Below are positions 19,158 through 28,394 of a DNA stretch of 64,000 bases, piece by piece. Position numbers and translations under genes: made by a program. Position 1 is the stretch's first letter; each line of letters starts with the position of its first letter. The notes under the pieces are model-generated. The model did no database searches. It saw only the letters and a program-made list of their open reading frames with translations, and was not told where the DNA came from. The stretch is taken from NCBI RefSeq assembly GCF_011303955.1, contig NZ_CP049886.1:930001-994000 (forward strand), in the 5' to 3' direction. This stretch comes from Vagococcus coleopterorum. GTDB taxonomy: Bacteria > Bacillota > Bacilli > Lactobacillales > Vagococcaceae.

Positions 19158-20312
19158 ATGGCGATTGGTTTCTTACGGCCGACAAAACGCGTCATCGATT
19201 GTCCGGCTATTTATAAAAATATAAAATCTGAATTTAAACATATTAAAGACGGAGCAGAAATTTTTGCTGTTGTTAAAGCGAATGGTTATGGTCATGGAGC
19301 TGTGAAGGTTGCAGAGGTTGCAAGACAAGCAGGGGCGACAGGTTTCTGCGTGTCGCTATTAGACGAAGCGGTAGAGCTTCGGAAATCAGGTATTACTGAA
19401 CCGATTATTGTTTTAGGTGTGGTGGACCCGATCTTTACTAATATTCTGGTTGAATATGATATTTCCTGTGCAGCGGTCAGCATGGAATGGCTTGAAATGG
19501 CAGCAGCCTCTTTGGAAGCTGGTCATGGGGAAAGGTTAAAAATTCACGTGAAAATTGACAGTGGAATGGGTCGTTTAGGGTTGCGTACGGCTGATGAAAT
19601 GAAAGAAGTCGTTGCTTTTTTAGAAAAGCATAAAGAATTTGAGATAGAGGGATTATTTACACATTTTGCAAAAGCAGATTCTAAAGATACATCGTATGTT
19701 GATCTCCAAAAAGAACGATTTGAAGAAGCCCTAACTATTTTTCCAGATGATATTCGTTATATTCATACAGCTAATTCAGCAACAGCTTTATGGCATGACC
19801 ACTGGCGTTCTAATTTAATTCGTTTGGGGGCAAGCATGTATGGGATTAACCCATCAGGTTCTGAGTTAGCATCACCTTATGAATTGAAGCAAGCGATGTC
19901 TGTGGTCACAGAAGTTGTCCAAATGAAGTTAGTTCCTGCGGGAGAGTCACTAAGCTATGGTGCAACTTATCAAACAACAGAAGACGAATGGATTGCTACA
20001 TTGCCAATTGGGTATGCCGATGGTCTTTTGAGAAGCTTCCAAGGATTTAAATTACTTTTAGATGGGAAACGAGTTCCAATTGTCGGACGTATTTGTATGG
20101 ATCAATGTATGATTCGTTTAGATAAGCCGGTTCCGATTGGTACGATTGTCACAATCTTTGGTGAAGATGAAGAGTCCCATGAAATGATTTCATTCCAAGA
20201 AGGTGCCGAGTATATCGGGACGATTAATTATGAATTACCTTGTATTTTATCTGAGCGTGTTCCGCTGGTTTATAAAAATGAAGGTAGTTTAGATAAATAT
20301 GAAGCTAACTAA
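19158..20312 (+). CDS. alr: Alanine racemase
   Basis: A PLP-dependent enzyme that makes D-alanine for peptidoglycan. The 384-residue protein has the PLP lysine in FAVVKANGYGHG (Lys40), the GMGRLG segment (about 131-136), and the catalytic tyrosine region LSYGATY near residue 269. AAAGGAG lies 7 nt before ATG 19158; an in-frame GTG just upstream is a weaker choice. In many Bacilli acpS precedes alr; it is absent here. nrdI follows by 13 nt and is probably co-transcribed. Confidence 0.96.
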   Translation: MAIGFLRPTKRVIDCPAIYKNIKSEFKHIKDGAEIFAVVKANGYGHGAVKVAEVARQAGATGFCVSLLDEAVELRKSGITEPIIVLGVVDPIFTNILVEYDISCAAVSMEWLEMAAASLEAGHGERLKIHVKIDSGMGRLGLRTADEMKEVVAFLEKHKEFEIEGLFTHFAKADSKDTSYVDLQKERFEEALTIFPDDIRYIHTANSATALWHDHWRSNLIRLGASMYGINPSGSELASPYELKQAMSVVTEVVQMKLVPAGESLSYGATYQTTEDEWIATLPIGYADGLLRSFQGFKLLLDGKRVPIVGRICMDQCMIRLDKPVPIGTIVTIFGEDEESHEMISFQEGAEYIGTINYELPCILSERVPLVYKNEGSLDKYEAN

Positions 20313-20325
20313 AGGGAGAGATTAG

Positions 20326-20778
20326 ATGATCCGTTTATTATACTTTTCAATTTCAGGCAATACCCGAGCATTTGCAAAACATATGGAAACATATGGCAAA
20401 GAGCAACATGCACAAAACGTGGACATGCCTTTGGTTGAAATTAAAGAAATTACCGATGACAGTATGTTTGAAGCTGAAGAAAAAGACTTCTTTGCTTGCG
20501 TCCCGACGTACTTAGATGGCGGGAATGGTTTAGATAGTGGAACAAATGAAATCATGACAAATACACTAGGTGAGTATATTGAGTTTGGTGATAATGCTCA
20601 ACGTTGTTTAGGAATTATTGGCAGTGGGAATAAAAACTTTAACTGGCAATATTGTTTAACCGGTAAGCAGTATGCTGAAAAATTTAATGTGTCATTTGTT
20701 GCAGATTATGAGTTGCGTGGGACACCATCAGATGTGGAACGAATTTATAACTTATTAGCAGAAGTTGTAACTAAATAA
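20326..20778 (+). CDS. nrdI: Flavodoxin-like NrdI (class Ib ribonucleotide reductase activator)
   Basis: NrdI is an FMN protein that supplies the oxidant to build the dimanganese-tyrosyl radical cofactor of NrdF. The 150-residue protein has the N-terminal YFSISGNTRAF phosphate loop and the family hallmarks GIIGSGNKNF (about 100-109), QYC and ADYELRGTPSDVERI near the end. AAAGGGAGAG precedes the ATG. No nrdE, nrdF or nrdH gene is nearby, which is unusual; it rides behind alr and ends in a terminator. Confidence 0.9.
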   Translation: MIRLLYFSISGNTRAFAKHMETYGKEQHAQNVDMPLVEIKEITDDSMFEAEEKDFFACVPTYLDGGNGLDSGTNEIMTNTLGEYIEFGDNAQRCLGIIGSGNKNFNWQYCLTGKQYAEKFNVSFVADYELRGTPSDVERIYNLLAEVVTK

Positions 20779-20784
20779 AACAAT

Positions 20785-20812
20785 AGGATGAGAAGTTATC
20801 ATCCTTTTTTTT
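20785..20812 (+). terminator. Terminator of alr-nrdI
   Basis: AGGATGA (20785-20791) pairs with TCATCCT (20799-20805); the T run extends to 20812. Confidence 0.85.
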
Positions 20813-20831
20813 ACGAGAAAAGAGGAGTTAA

Positions 20832-21773
20832 ATGTTAGAGTCATATTTTAATATTTTAGTTGTGTTTGCTTTGGTATTAGTGGGTTATTTTTTATCGAAG
20901 AAAGGTTTGTTTGAAAAAGATACCATGCGTATTTTTTCATATTTAGTTTTAAATATTGCCTTGCCATTCAACATGTTTTTAAACATGACAGAAAAGTTTA
21001 ATAAAGAAGAATTTTTGAGCTTATTTACTGGCATGTTATTGCCAGCTGTTTCAATACTTGCAACATTTGGATTTAGTATCATTTATGGGAAGCTAACCAA
21101 AGTTGAAACATCTAGAAAAGGTTTATTTCAAACGATGTTTACCGTATCAAATTCAATCTTTATGGGAATCCCGATTAATCTAGCAATATTTGGTGAGTCA
21201 TCCATTCCCTATGTATTGCTATATTATATTTGCAATACAACCTTCTTTTGGACGGTGGGGATTTATTTGATTTCAAGTGACAATCAAGATCCAACAATTG
21301 AAAATGTGAAGTTAGATGTGGTTGGAGTGATTAAATTATTATTAACCCCAGCAATGCTTGGGTTTATTATTGGAATGGTTTGGATGTTGTTGGAAATCCC
21401 AGAGATTCCAGTATTGTCTAGATTCGCTAACCATTTAAGTGGTTTAACAACGCCGTTATCAATGTTTGTTATTGGAATGATTATTTATCATACAGGGATT
21501 AAAAATTTACGCATGAACAAGGACACCTTTGGCGTTCTGTTAGGAAGATATTTTTTCTCACCATTAATGGTAATTTTATTATCATTCATCATTCACGTGC
21601 CAGACTTAATGCTAAAAGTCTTTATTGTGCAAGCAGCAATGCCAGCACAGAATACGATGCCAGTATTAGCAAAACAGTATGGTGCAGATGCTGAATTTGC
21701 CACAACGACACAAGCATTTACATTTTTAGTCTATTTATTTGTTATCCCAATCTTAATCTTTTTTGTTCATTAG
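20832..21773 (+). CDS. AEC-family (auxin efflux carrier fold) transporter
   Basis: A 313-residue membrane protein with about ten hydrophobic segments in two repeats of five. It belongs to the AEC family; the starts of both halves carry the usual NxxLPxxxF-like and QAAMPAQN segments (IALPFNMFL at about 42-50; QAAMPAQNTMP near 262-272). Bacterial members include malate permeases of lactic acid bacteria, but the substrate cannot be told. AGAGGAG precedes the ATG. It has no clear promoter of its own and may depend on read-through of the upstream terminator. Confidence 0.85.
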   Translation: MLESYFNILVVFALVLVGYFLSKKGLFEKDTMRIFSYLVLNIALPFNMFLNMTEKFNKEEFLSLFTGMLLPAVSILATFGFSIIYGKLTKVETSRKGLFQTMFTVSNSIFMGIPINLAIFGESSIPYVLLYYICNTTFFWTVGIYLISSDNQDPTIENVKLDVVGVIKLLLTPAMLGFIIGMVWMLLEIPEIPVLSRFANHLSGLTTPLSMFVIGMIIYHTGIKNLRMNKDTFGVLLGRYFFSPLMVILLSFIIHVPDLMLKVFIVQAAMPAQNTMPVLAKQYGADAEFATTTQAFTFLVYLFVIPILIFFVH

Positions 21774-21794
21774 TAAGGAATGAAGCTGGTTCTG

Positions 21795-21803
21795 TGCTAT
21801 AAT
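21795..21803 (+). promoter_or_regulatory. Extended -10 promoter of cshB
   Basis: TGCTATAAT at 21795-21803; the -35 position is poor. Confidence 0.65.
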
Positions 21804-21847
21804 GCTACAAGTAGATTAATTTAAAGAAGAAGGAAGAGGTGACCGTT

Positions 21848-23194
21848 ATGGCCACATTTAAACAATTTAATTTAAAACCATATCTTGAATCAGCTTTAGC
21901 TGAAAAAGGATTTGTAACGCCGACTGAAGTTCAAGAAAAATTGATTCCAGTTATTAAAAAAGGACGTAGTGTTGTGGGACAATCACAAACTGGTTCTGGT
22001 AAAACACACACATTCTTATTGCCGTTAATGGATAAAATTGATCCGGCTAAGGATGAAGTGCAAGTATTAGTAACAGCACCAAGCCGTGAGCTTGCCAATC
22101 AAATTTATGATGCCGCTATTCAATTAGCTGAACATTCTGAAGAAGAGGTTCGTGTCTCTCGTTTCGTTGGAGGAACAGATAAAAAACGTCAGATTGCTAA
22201 GTTAGAAAATCAACAACCGCACATTGCTATTGGGACACCAGGTCGTGTTCTTGATTTGATGAAAGAAAATGCCCTTGGGACACACACAGCAACAGCTTTT
22301 GTTGTAGATGAAGCTGATATGACCTTAGATTTAGGGTTCTTAGAAGATGTTGATAAAATTGCAGCAAGCTTACCAAGCAAACTACAAATGTTAGTCTTCT
22401 CAGCAACAATCCCTGAAAACTTAAAACCTTTCTTGAAAAAATATATGGAAAATCCTGTGATTGAACATATTAAACCAGCCTCAATTATTTCTGATGATAT
22501 TGATAATTGGTTGATTTCAACAAAAGGAAAAGATAATAATCAAGTAGTTTATAAGCTGTTAACAACAGGACAACCATATTTAGCGATTGTCTTTGCAAAT
22601 ACCAAACAACGGGTGGATGAAATTGCTAACCACTTAAAATCACAAGGGTTAAAAGTTGCTAAAATTCATGGCGATATTTTACCTCGTGAACGTAAGCGTG
22701 TGATGAAACAAGTTCAAAATCTTGAATTCCAATATGTTGTTGCCACAGATTTAGCAGCACGTGGAATCGACATCGATGGTGTTTCACATGTTATTAATGC
22801 TGAAATTCCGAATGATTTAGATTTCTTTATTCACCGTGTGGGACGTACCGGTCGTAAAGGAATGCAAGGAACAGCGATTACGTTATATGATCCGAGTGAT
22901 GAGCAAGCGATTAACGCACTTGAAAAACTTGGTATTAATTTTATTCCAAAAGAAATTAAAGGTGGCGAAATTGTTGATGGTTATGACCGTAATCGTCGTA
23001 CCAAACGTGATAAAACACAAAAACAATTAGACATTGAAATGATTGGTTTAGTTAAGAAGAAAAAGAAACATATTAAACCAGCTTATAAGAAGAAAATTGG
23101 TTGGGTTATTGCAGAAAAAGAACAAAAAACACGTAAGATTGAACGACGTGCTGCAGCTCGCCAAATGAAAAAATCTAAAAAAACAAAACGTTAA
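21848..23194 (+). CDS. cshB: DEAD-box RNA helicase, CshB-like
   Basis: A 448-residue ATP-dependent RNA helicase of the cold-shock/ribosome-assembly group. Motifs seen: Q-motif region TPTEVQEKLIP (24-34), Walker A SQTGSGKT (46-53), PSRELA, VDEAD (about 150), SAT, and HRVGRTGR near residue 330, then a Lys/Arg-rich C-terminal tail (about 395-448) likely to bind RNA. The close N-terminus (elements such as GQSQTGSGKTH) is CshB/YqfR-like. AGAGGTGA lies 5 nt before ATG 21848; GTG 21839 overlaps that site. Confidence 0.93.
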   Translation: MATFKQFNLKPYLESALAEKGFVTPTEVQEKLIPVIKKGRSVVGQSQTGSGKTHTFLLPLMDKIDPAKDEVQVLVTAPSRELANQIYDAAIQLAEHSEEEVRVSRFVGGTDKKRQIAKLENQQPHIAIGTPGRVLDLMKENALGTHTATAFVVDEADMTLDLGFLEDVDKIAASLPSKLQMLVFSATIPENLKPFLKKYMENPVIEHIKPASIISDDIDNWLISTKGKDNNQVVYKLLTTGQPYLAIVFANTKQRVDEIANHLKSQGLKVAKIHGDILPRERKRVMKQVQNLEFQYVVATDLAARGIDIDGVSHVINAEIPNDLDFFIHRVGRTGRKGMQGTAITLYDPSDEQAINALEKLGINFIPKEIKGGEIVDGYDRNRRTKRDKTQKQLDIEMIGLVKKKKKHIKPAYKKKIGWVIAEKEQKTRKIERRAAARQMKKSKKTKR

Positions 23195-23217
23195 ACTCAC
23201 AGAAATGTGAGTTTTTT
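23193..23217 (+). terminator. Terminator of cshB
   Basis: A 9-bp perfect stem (23193-23201 with 23206-23214), a GAAA loop and a T run. Confidence 0.9.
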
Positions 23218-23292
23218 ATTTACACAAATGCCTGTAATTCTGTTTTAGAAAAGACAATCGAGTAGTTTTTAACAGACGAAAAAATTCATAAT

Positions 23293-23305
23293 GTATAGTT
23301 TATAC
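23293..23305. promoter_or_regulatory. Short inverted repeat upstream of the alpha/beta hydrolase gene
   Basis: GTATA-GTT-TATAC lies in the AT-rich 200-bp leader region. A second dyad, AAATTG-N12-CAATTT, follows about 10 bp later. A TATAAT (23362-23367) with a poor -35 is the likely promoter. Operator function is unproven. Confidence 0.35.
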
Positions 23306-23406
23306 TCTAAATTGTTCAAAATGTTTCAATTTTATAAATATCTTTTTAAGTCATTCTTCTATATAATTGGGTCGTTACTTATAAAAAAGTGGATGGAGAA
23401 TGACGA

Positions 23407-24342
23407 ATGAAAAAAATAATTATGACTATTTTAGTGATTGCGGTAGTTGCTGTTGCTGGTGGATTTGCATGGGGAGTTAATTATCTATTTAATTATGCCA
23501 TTGCTGCTGGTCCAAAGGATTTCTTTGGGGAAGATGATGCAACTGGTAGCCAGGGGAAAGATATCGATAAGTGGGAGTTCGCGAAAGAGCCTGCAAAAGT
23601 CATGACTCAAAAAACAGATGATGGTTTAGAATTAAGTGGTCGTTTATTTCAACAAGAACAAGAAGGTCGTAAAAAAATAGCTATTATTGCTCATGGTTAT
23701 ACAAGTAGTAGTGATTTTATGTATGATTTTGGTAAGATGTTTTATCAAGATGGCTATGATATTTTCTTAGCGGATGCGCGTGGCCATGGTCGTAGTGAAG
23801 GGAAGTATATTGGTTTTGGGTGGCCAGATCGATTAGATTACGTGAAATGGATTGACCAAATCAATAAAGAGTACGATAATAAAGTTGATATTGTATTATA
23901 TGGAATCAGCATGGGGGCGTCTACGGTTCTAATGACATCAGGAGAAAGCTTACCAGATAACGTGAAAGCAATTGTTGCAGATTGTGGTTATGATACAGTT
24001 GAAAACGAATTATCTTATCAGCTTGATCAAATGTTTGGCTTGCCAGCCTTTCCTTTAATTCCTGTGACATCAAAATACACAGAAATGAGAGCAGGTTATA
24101 ATTTCAAAGAGGCAAGTGCTGTCAAACAACTTGAAAAAAATCAGTTACCGATTTTATTCATTCACGGTGATAAAGATGATTTTGTTCCAACTGATATGGT
24201 CTACCCATTATATGATGCAGCTAAAGGACCAAAAGAACTTTACTTAGTACCTGGTGCGAAACATGCGGAAGCTTTTAAAACTGATCCTAAAAAATATGAA
24301 GAAGTAGTGAATACATTCTTAACTAAGTACCTATCAGAATAG
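23407..24342 (+). CDS. Membrane-anchored or exported alpha/beta hydrolase (serine hydrolase)
   Basis: A 311-residue serine hydrolase. It has an N-terminal hydrophobic segment (about 4-24; signal anchor, no lipobox). The triad is visible as Ser168 in GISMGAS, Asp257 in HGDKDDFVP, and His286 in PGAKHAEA; the oxyanion HGYTSS is at 96-101. The family resembles B. subtilis YqkD-type esterases and lysophospholipase-like enzymes. The substrate is unknown. The next gene starts 10 nt downstream, so the two probably form an operon. Confidence 0.85.
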   Translation: MKKIIMTILVIAVVAVAGGFAWGVNYLFNYAIAAGPKDFFGEDDATGSQGKDIDKWEFAKEPAKVMTQKTDDGLELSGRLFQQEQEGRKKIAIIAHGYTSSSDFMYDFGKMFYQDGYDIFLADARGHGRSEGKYIGFGWPDRLDYVKWIDQINKEYDNKVDIVLYGISMGASTVLMTSGESLPDNVKAIVADCGYDTVENELSYQLDQMFGLPAFPLIPVTSKYTEMRAGYNFKEASAVKQLEKNQLPILFIHGDKDDFVPTDMVYPLYDAAKGPKELYLVPGAKHAEAFKTDPKKYEEVVNTFLTKYLSE

Positions 24343-24352
24343 GAGCGATTTT

Positions 24353-25312
24353 GTGAATTACTATGACTACATGCAATTATCGGCTTGGCAAGGACTTTCA
24401 GATGAACATAAGCTAGCCTTGTTTGAGGACGCCATGAAACCAACCTTTGAAGAACGTCACACTGTAGGAGAACCTTATATGGTGAACTTGCGGATGACGG
24501 ATGCTGTGTGCCGAACACTTGCTGTTGAGGTGGCAGGACAAACTTTTTACTTTTTACCAGGTCAGGAAGATGTGGATTTAGGAAAAGAAGAGTTGGCAAG
24601 TGATGTCTGTCTTAAAGATCAGATAAAAGAGTATAGTCATCTCAGAAATGTTACAATTGAACCGATGTTTGTGGCTCGTAAGGCAAAAATAGTCGGGGTT
24701 AAAGATAAGGGCTATTATGATATTGTGACTGGTCAATATGTCGGTGATGATCGTCGTTTTTATGAAATGAATGAAGCCCGCATCAAAAAAGAGTTAACAG
24801 TTGAACTTGATTTTGAAGCGAGTTTATCATGGGAATACCCCCCAAGTATTTTGGCTCGTAATATGTTCTATATGGAACGTGATGAGCTAAATCCTGATCG
24901 TTATTATTTGTATCAGTATGAAGATATAACATACAGTGATATTTGGTTAGAAGTTTATTCTGATGGTTTTCAATTGTTATCTGAAGATGCGTGGGAATAC
25001 GTTTTTGCGCCAAAGGAAGAAAACCACTATGACCATTATTCAGATGAACGGATTTTATTGAAGGAAGCCATTAATCCTTCAGATAGCCTTTTACCAGAGG
25101 TCTACTTTGAGTCAGGGAGTAATCCAGAAAAATCAGAATTAACAGCTGAAACAGGGGTTATGAAACCTGTAGCATTACCAAATTTGGATGGTCAACCGAA
25201 ATCAGTTACAGACTTAGCTGAACGTTTAGTGGTTGATGTTCCAAAATCAAATCAACCGTTATCACCAGCACGCTTTAATTATCGTGCCGCCATTATTTTT
25301 TATATCAAATAG
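24353..25312 (+). CDS. Uncharacterised 319-residue protein
   Basis: I do not recognise a named function. The start is GTG 24353, 7 nt after AGGAG, and 10 nt downstream of the hydrolase gene. The protein is soluble-looking, acidic and rich in Tyr/Asp/Glu, with no signal peptide or membrane segment. Visible stretches are MNYYDYMQLSAWQGLSDEHK at the start, DKGYYDIVTGQYVGDDRRFY (about 122-141), and a LSEDAWEYVFAP segment (about 206-217) faintly like formylglycine-generating/sulfatase-modifying folds; that likeness is too weak to assign. It shares the unit with the hydrolase and a 32-residue membrane peptide. Confidence 0.75.
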   Translation: MNYYDYMQLSAWQGLSDEHKLALFEDAMKPTFEERHTVGEPYMVNLRMTDAVCRTLAVEVAGQTFYFLPGQEDVDLGKEELASDVCLKDQIKEYSHLRNVTIEPMFVARKAKIVGVKDKGYYDIVTGQYVGDDRRFYEMNEARIKKELTVELDFEASLSWEYPPSILARNMFYMERDELNPDRYYLYQYEDITYSDIWLEVYSDGFQLLSEDAWEYVFAPKEENHYDHYSDERILLKEAINPSDSLLPEVYFESGSNPEKSELTAETGVMKPVALPNLDGQPKSVTDLAERLVVDVPKSNQPLSPARFNYRAAIIFYIK

Positions 25313-25334
25313 TTTAGCAAGTGGAGGAACCGTC

Positions 25335-25433
25335 ATGTCGTTGCGTCGTCTTATGTTTTGGGTAGTCGTGTTAATGATCGCATTATTTGCAGGATTAGCC
25401 ATTGTTCAATTGATTCAAAATGCATTAAGTTAA
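25335..25433 (+). CDS. 32-residue single-span membrane peptide
   Basis: Starts at ATG 25335, 6 nt after a strong GGAGGA ribosome site, and encodes a short basic N-terminus (MSLRRL) followed by one long hydrophobic helix (residues about 7-28). The spacing of 22 nt from the preceding gene and the near-ideal ribosome site argue for a real gene. The stop codon lies directly before the alaS promoter. Function unknown; it could be a membrane anchor, a partner of the upstream hydrolase, or a leader-type peptide. Confidence 0.65.
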   Translation: MSLRRLMFWVVVLMIALFAGLAIVQLIQNALS

Positions 25434-25434
25434 A

Positions 25435-25463
25435 TTGACAATTATCAAGTCATTGATTATACT
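25435..25463 (+). promoter_or_regulatory. Promoter of the alaS T-box transcript
   Basis: A perfect TTGACA (25435-25440), a 17-bp spacer and TATACT (25458-25463). It begins 1 nt after the stop codon of the small membrane peptide. Confidence 0.85.
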
Positions 25464-25469
25464 TTGTAA

Positions 25470-25700
25470 TATAGTGAAGGATATGTTTTAGAAGGTCGTT
25501 TGTTCAGAGAGTTTTCCATTGGTGAGAGGAAAATCAAGCCCGTTTAAAATGCTCCCTTTAGTCATGATAGGAAACTATCACGCTTACCAGCGTTAACGGT
25601 CTTAAGAGGTAATGAATGTTAAACATCATTGCAAACAAGGTGGTACCGCGAGTCGTCGTCCTTGTTTTGCATGGTGTTTTTTTGTTTTTAAAAGAGAAGG
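25470..25700 (+). promoter_or_regulatory. T-box leader (alanine tRNA-sensing riboswitch) of alaS
   Basis: The conserved T-box GGTGGTACCGCG is at 25639-25650. The likely specifier codon is GCT (alanine) at 25551-25553, in AAATGCTCCC. A terminator stem pairs the region just before/at the T-box (ACAAGG) with CCTTGT (about 25660-25666), followed by a T run. Uncharged tRNA-Ala should stabilise the antiterminator and switch on alaS. Confidence 0.93.
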
Positions 25701-25710
25701 AGTGGAGAAA

Positions 25711-28350
25711 ATGAAAAAACTAACAAGTAGTCAAGTGCGTCAAATGTTTTTAGATTTTTATCAAGAAAAAGGTCATGCAGTTGAACCAAGCGCCTCATTA
25801 GTGCCAGTCAATGATCCAACGTTATTATGGATTAACTCTGGTGTGGCAACGATGAAAAAATATTTTGATGGATCAGTTGTGCCAGAAAACCCACGTATGG
25901 TCAATGCTCAAAAGAGTATTCGTACGAATGATATCGAAAATGTTGGTAAGACAGCTCGTCACCATACAATGTTTGAAATGTTAGGGAACTTTTCAGTTGG
26001 AGATTATCAAAAACGTGAAGCGATTATTTGGGCGTGGGAATTTTTAACAGATCCAAAATGGATTGGCTTTGATGCAGATAAATTATATGTAACGGTTTAT
26101 CCTGAAGATAAAGATGCTCGTAAAATTTGGGAAGAAGAAGTTGGCCTAACATCTGACCGCGTGATTGATTTAGAAGGGAACTTCTGGGATATCGGTGCTG
26201 GCCCTTGTGGACCAAACTCAGAAATTTTTTACGATCGTGGTGAGGAGTTTAATGATGTTGCAGAAGAAGACCCTGAAAACTTCCCTGGTGGTGAAAATGA
26301 ACGTTATTTAGAAATCTGGAACTTAGTATTCTCAGAGTTTAACCACACGTTAGAAGACACCTATGAACCATTACCTAATAAAAATATTGATACGGGTATG
26401 GGATTAGAACGTTTACTTTCAGTTATTCAAGAAACACCAACAAACTTTGAAACTGATTTATTTGTACCAATTATTGAAGCAACAGCTAAATTAAGTGATA
26501 ACAAAGAGTATGGCAAAGATGTTGATACGGATACGTCGTTTAAAGTGATTGCCGATCATACGCGTGCTGTAGCTTTCGCCATTGGAGATGGTGCACTACC
26601 ATCAAATGAAGGTCGCGGATATGTCTTACGTCGTTTATTACGTCGTGCTGTGATGCATGGTAAAAAACTAGGTATTCACAAACCATTTATGCACCAACTA
26701 GTACCAGTGATTGCTGAGATTATGAATAGCTATTATCCAGAAGTAACTGAAAATATGGCGTTCATTCAAAAAGTAATTAAAACTGAAGAAGAACGTTTCC
26801 ATGAAACAATCAATGACGGCTTACAAATTTTAAATGATTTAATCGCTGAATTAAAAGCTGAAAACAAAACAGTTCTTGAAGGAAAAGATAGTTTTAAATT
26901 ATACGATACGTTCGGTTTCCCATTTGAATTGACAGAAGAAATTGCTGAAGAAGCGGGGTTAACTGTTGATCATGAAGGTTTCGAACGTGAAATGGAAGGT
27001 CAACGTGAACGTGCTCGTTCAGCACGTAACACCGATCAATCAATGAATGTTCAATCGGCCTTATTAACAGATATTAAAGATAGTAGTGAATTTATTGGCT
27101 ACACAGAAACAACAGCAACGGGTCAGTTAACAAGCTTGATTCAAAATGAAACATTAGTTGATAAAGTTTCAACAGGTGAAGCACAATTAATCTTTAATCA
27201 AACACCATTTTATGCTGAAATGGGTGGACAGATCTTTGATACGGGTGTGATTGAAACAACTGATGGTAAAGAAGTTGCTAAAGTTGTTGATGTTCAAAAA
27301 GCGCCAAATGGTCAAGGGTTACATAAAGTAGAGGTAACGGCTGAATTAGCTTCAGGGCAAGAATACGTCTTGAAAGTCGACCGTCAACGTCGCTTGAAAG
27401 TTTTGAAAAACCATACAGCAACTCACTTATTACATAAGGCCTTAAAAGATGTGTTGGGTGATCATGCTAACCAAGCTGGCTCATTAGTAACGCCAACGCA
27501 CTTACGCTTCGACTTCTCACATTTTGGTCAAGTGACAGCTGATGAATTAGCTCAAATGGAAACAATCGTTAATGAAAAAATTTGGGAAGCATTAGCTGTT
27601 GAAACAGTTGAAACGGATATTGATACTGCCAAAGAGATGGGTGCGATGGCACTATTTGGTGAGAAATATGGTAAAGAAGTCCGTGTCGTTAATATTGGTG
27701 GTTATTCTATCGAACTATGTGGTGGAACTCATGTAGCTAATACATCTGATATCGGTATCTTCAAAATAGTTTCTGAATCAGGTGTAGGAGCAGGCGTTCG
27801 CCGGATTGAAGCTGTTTCAAGTCAAGAAGCTTATGAGTTATTAAAAGAAGAAGAAGGTTTCTTAAAAGAAATCGCAGGTGGCTTAAAAGCTCCTCAATTA
27901 AAAGATGTGCCAAGTAAAGTCGAACAACTTCAAAAACAATTAAAAGAAGCACAAAAAGAAAACGAAGCTTTAAGTGCTAAAATGGCTAATCAACAAGCAG
28001 GAGATGTTTTCAAAGATGTACAAGAAGTGGGTGGTGTGTCATATATCACAGCTCAAGTGACAGTCAAAGATATGAATCAACTGCGTCAATTAGCTGACCA
28101 ATGGAAACAAAAAGAATTATCTGATGTATTAGTTCTAGGAACTGCCCAAGGCGAAAAAGCTAACTTGTTAGTTGCGATGACAAAAGCTGCTAATGATAAA
28201 GACTTTAAAGCTGGCGATTTAATTAAAGCAATCGCACCACTTGTTGGTGGTGGCGGTGGCGGTCGTCCAGATATGGCCCAAGCTGGTGGTAAAAATCCAG
28301 CAGGTATTCCTGATGCCCTAGCTGAAGTAGCAAACTGGTTATCTAAATAA
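25711..28350 (+). CDS. alaS: Alanine-tRNA ligase
   Basis: The 879-residue class II synthetase charges tRNA-Ala and edits mischarged Ser/Gly. Catalytic-domain landmarks are [10 protein letters not shown] near the start and the WEIWNLVF-type motif ([12 protein letters not shown]). The editing site is [11 protein letters not shown] and CGGTHVANT (zinc-type HxxxH and CxxxH), and the C-terminal C-Ala domain has [15 protein letters not shown]. The open frame extends upstream through the T-box, but ATG 25711, after AGAAGGAGTGG, gives the usual N-terminus. Regulated by the T-box leader. Confidence 0.98.
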   Translation: MKKLTSSQVRQMFLDFYQEKGHAVEPSASLVPVNDPTLLWINSGVATMKKYFDGSVVPENPRMVNAQKSIRTNDIENVGKTARHHTMFEMLGNFSVGDYQKREAIIWAWEFLTDPKWIGFDADKLYVTVYPEDKDARKIWEEEVGLTSDRVIDLEGNFWDIGAGPCGPNSEIFYDRGEEFNDVAEEDPENFPGGENERYLEIWNLVFSEFNHTLEDTYEPLPNKNIDTGMGLERLLSVIQETPTNFETDLFVPIIEATAKLSDNKEYGKDVDTDTSFKVIADHTRAVAFAIGDGALPSNEGRGYVLRRLLRRAVMHGKKLGIHKPFMHQLVPVIAEIMNSYYPEVTENMAFIQKVIKTEEERFHETINDGLQILNDLIAELKAENKTVLEGKDSFKLYDTFGFPFELTEEIAEEAGLTVDHEGFEREMEGQRERARSARNTDQSMNVQSALLTDIKDSSEFIGYTETTATGQLTSLIQNETLVDKVSTGEAQLIFNQTPFYAEMGGQIFDTGVIETTDGKEVAKVVDVQKAPNGQGLHKVEVTAELASGQEYVLKVDRQRRLKVLKNHTATHLLHKALKDVLGDHANQAGSLVTPTHLRFDFSHFGQVTADELAQMETIVNEKIWEALAVETVETDIDTAKEMGAMALFGEKYGKEVRVVNIGGYSIELCGGTHVANTSDIGIFKIVSESGVGAGVRRIEAVSSQEAYELLKEEEGFLKEIAGGLKAPQLKDVPSKVEQLQKQLKEAQKENEALSAKMANQQAGDVFKDVQEVGGVSYITAQVTVKDMNQLRQLADQWKQKELSDVLVLGTAQGEKANLLVAMTKAANDKDFKAGDLIKAIAPLVGGGGGGRPDMAQAGGKNPAGIPDALAEVANWLSK

Positions 28351-28353
28351 AAT

Positions 28354-28384
28354 AAAGCTCTGCAGCTGCAGAGCTTTTCTTTTG
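28354..28384 (+). terminator. Terminator of alaS
   Basis: A perfect 24-bp palindrome (28354-28377) centred on CAGCTG, followed by a T-rich stretch. The ribosome site of the next gene (GGAGGT) begins immediately after it. Confidence 0.85.
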
Positions 28385-28394
28385 GAGGTATGAC

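Noticed and set aside
25612-25710. Upstream extension of AlaS
   Set aside because: The frame runs through the T-box and its terminator, and an ATG with a strong ribosome site follows at 25711.
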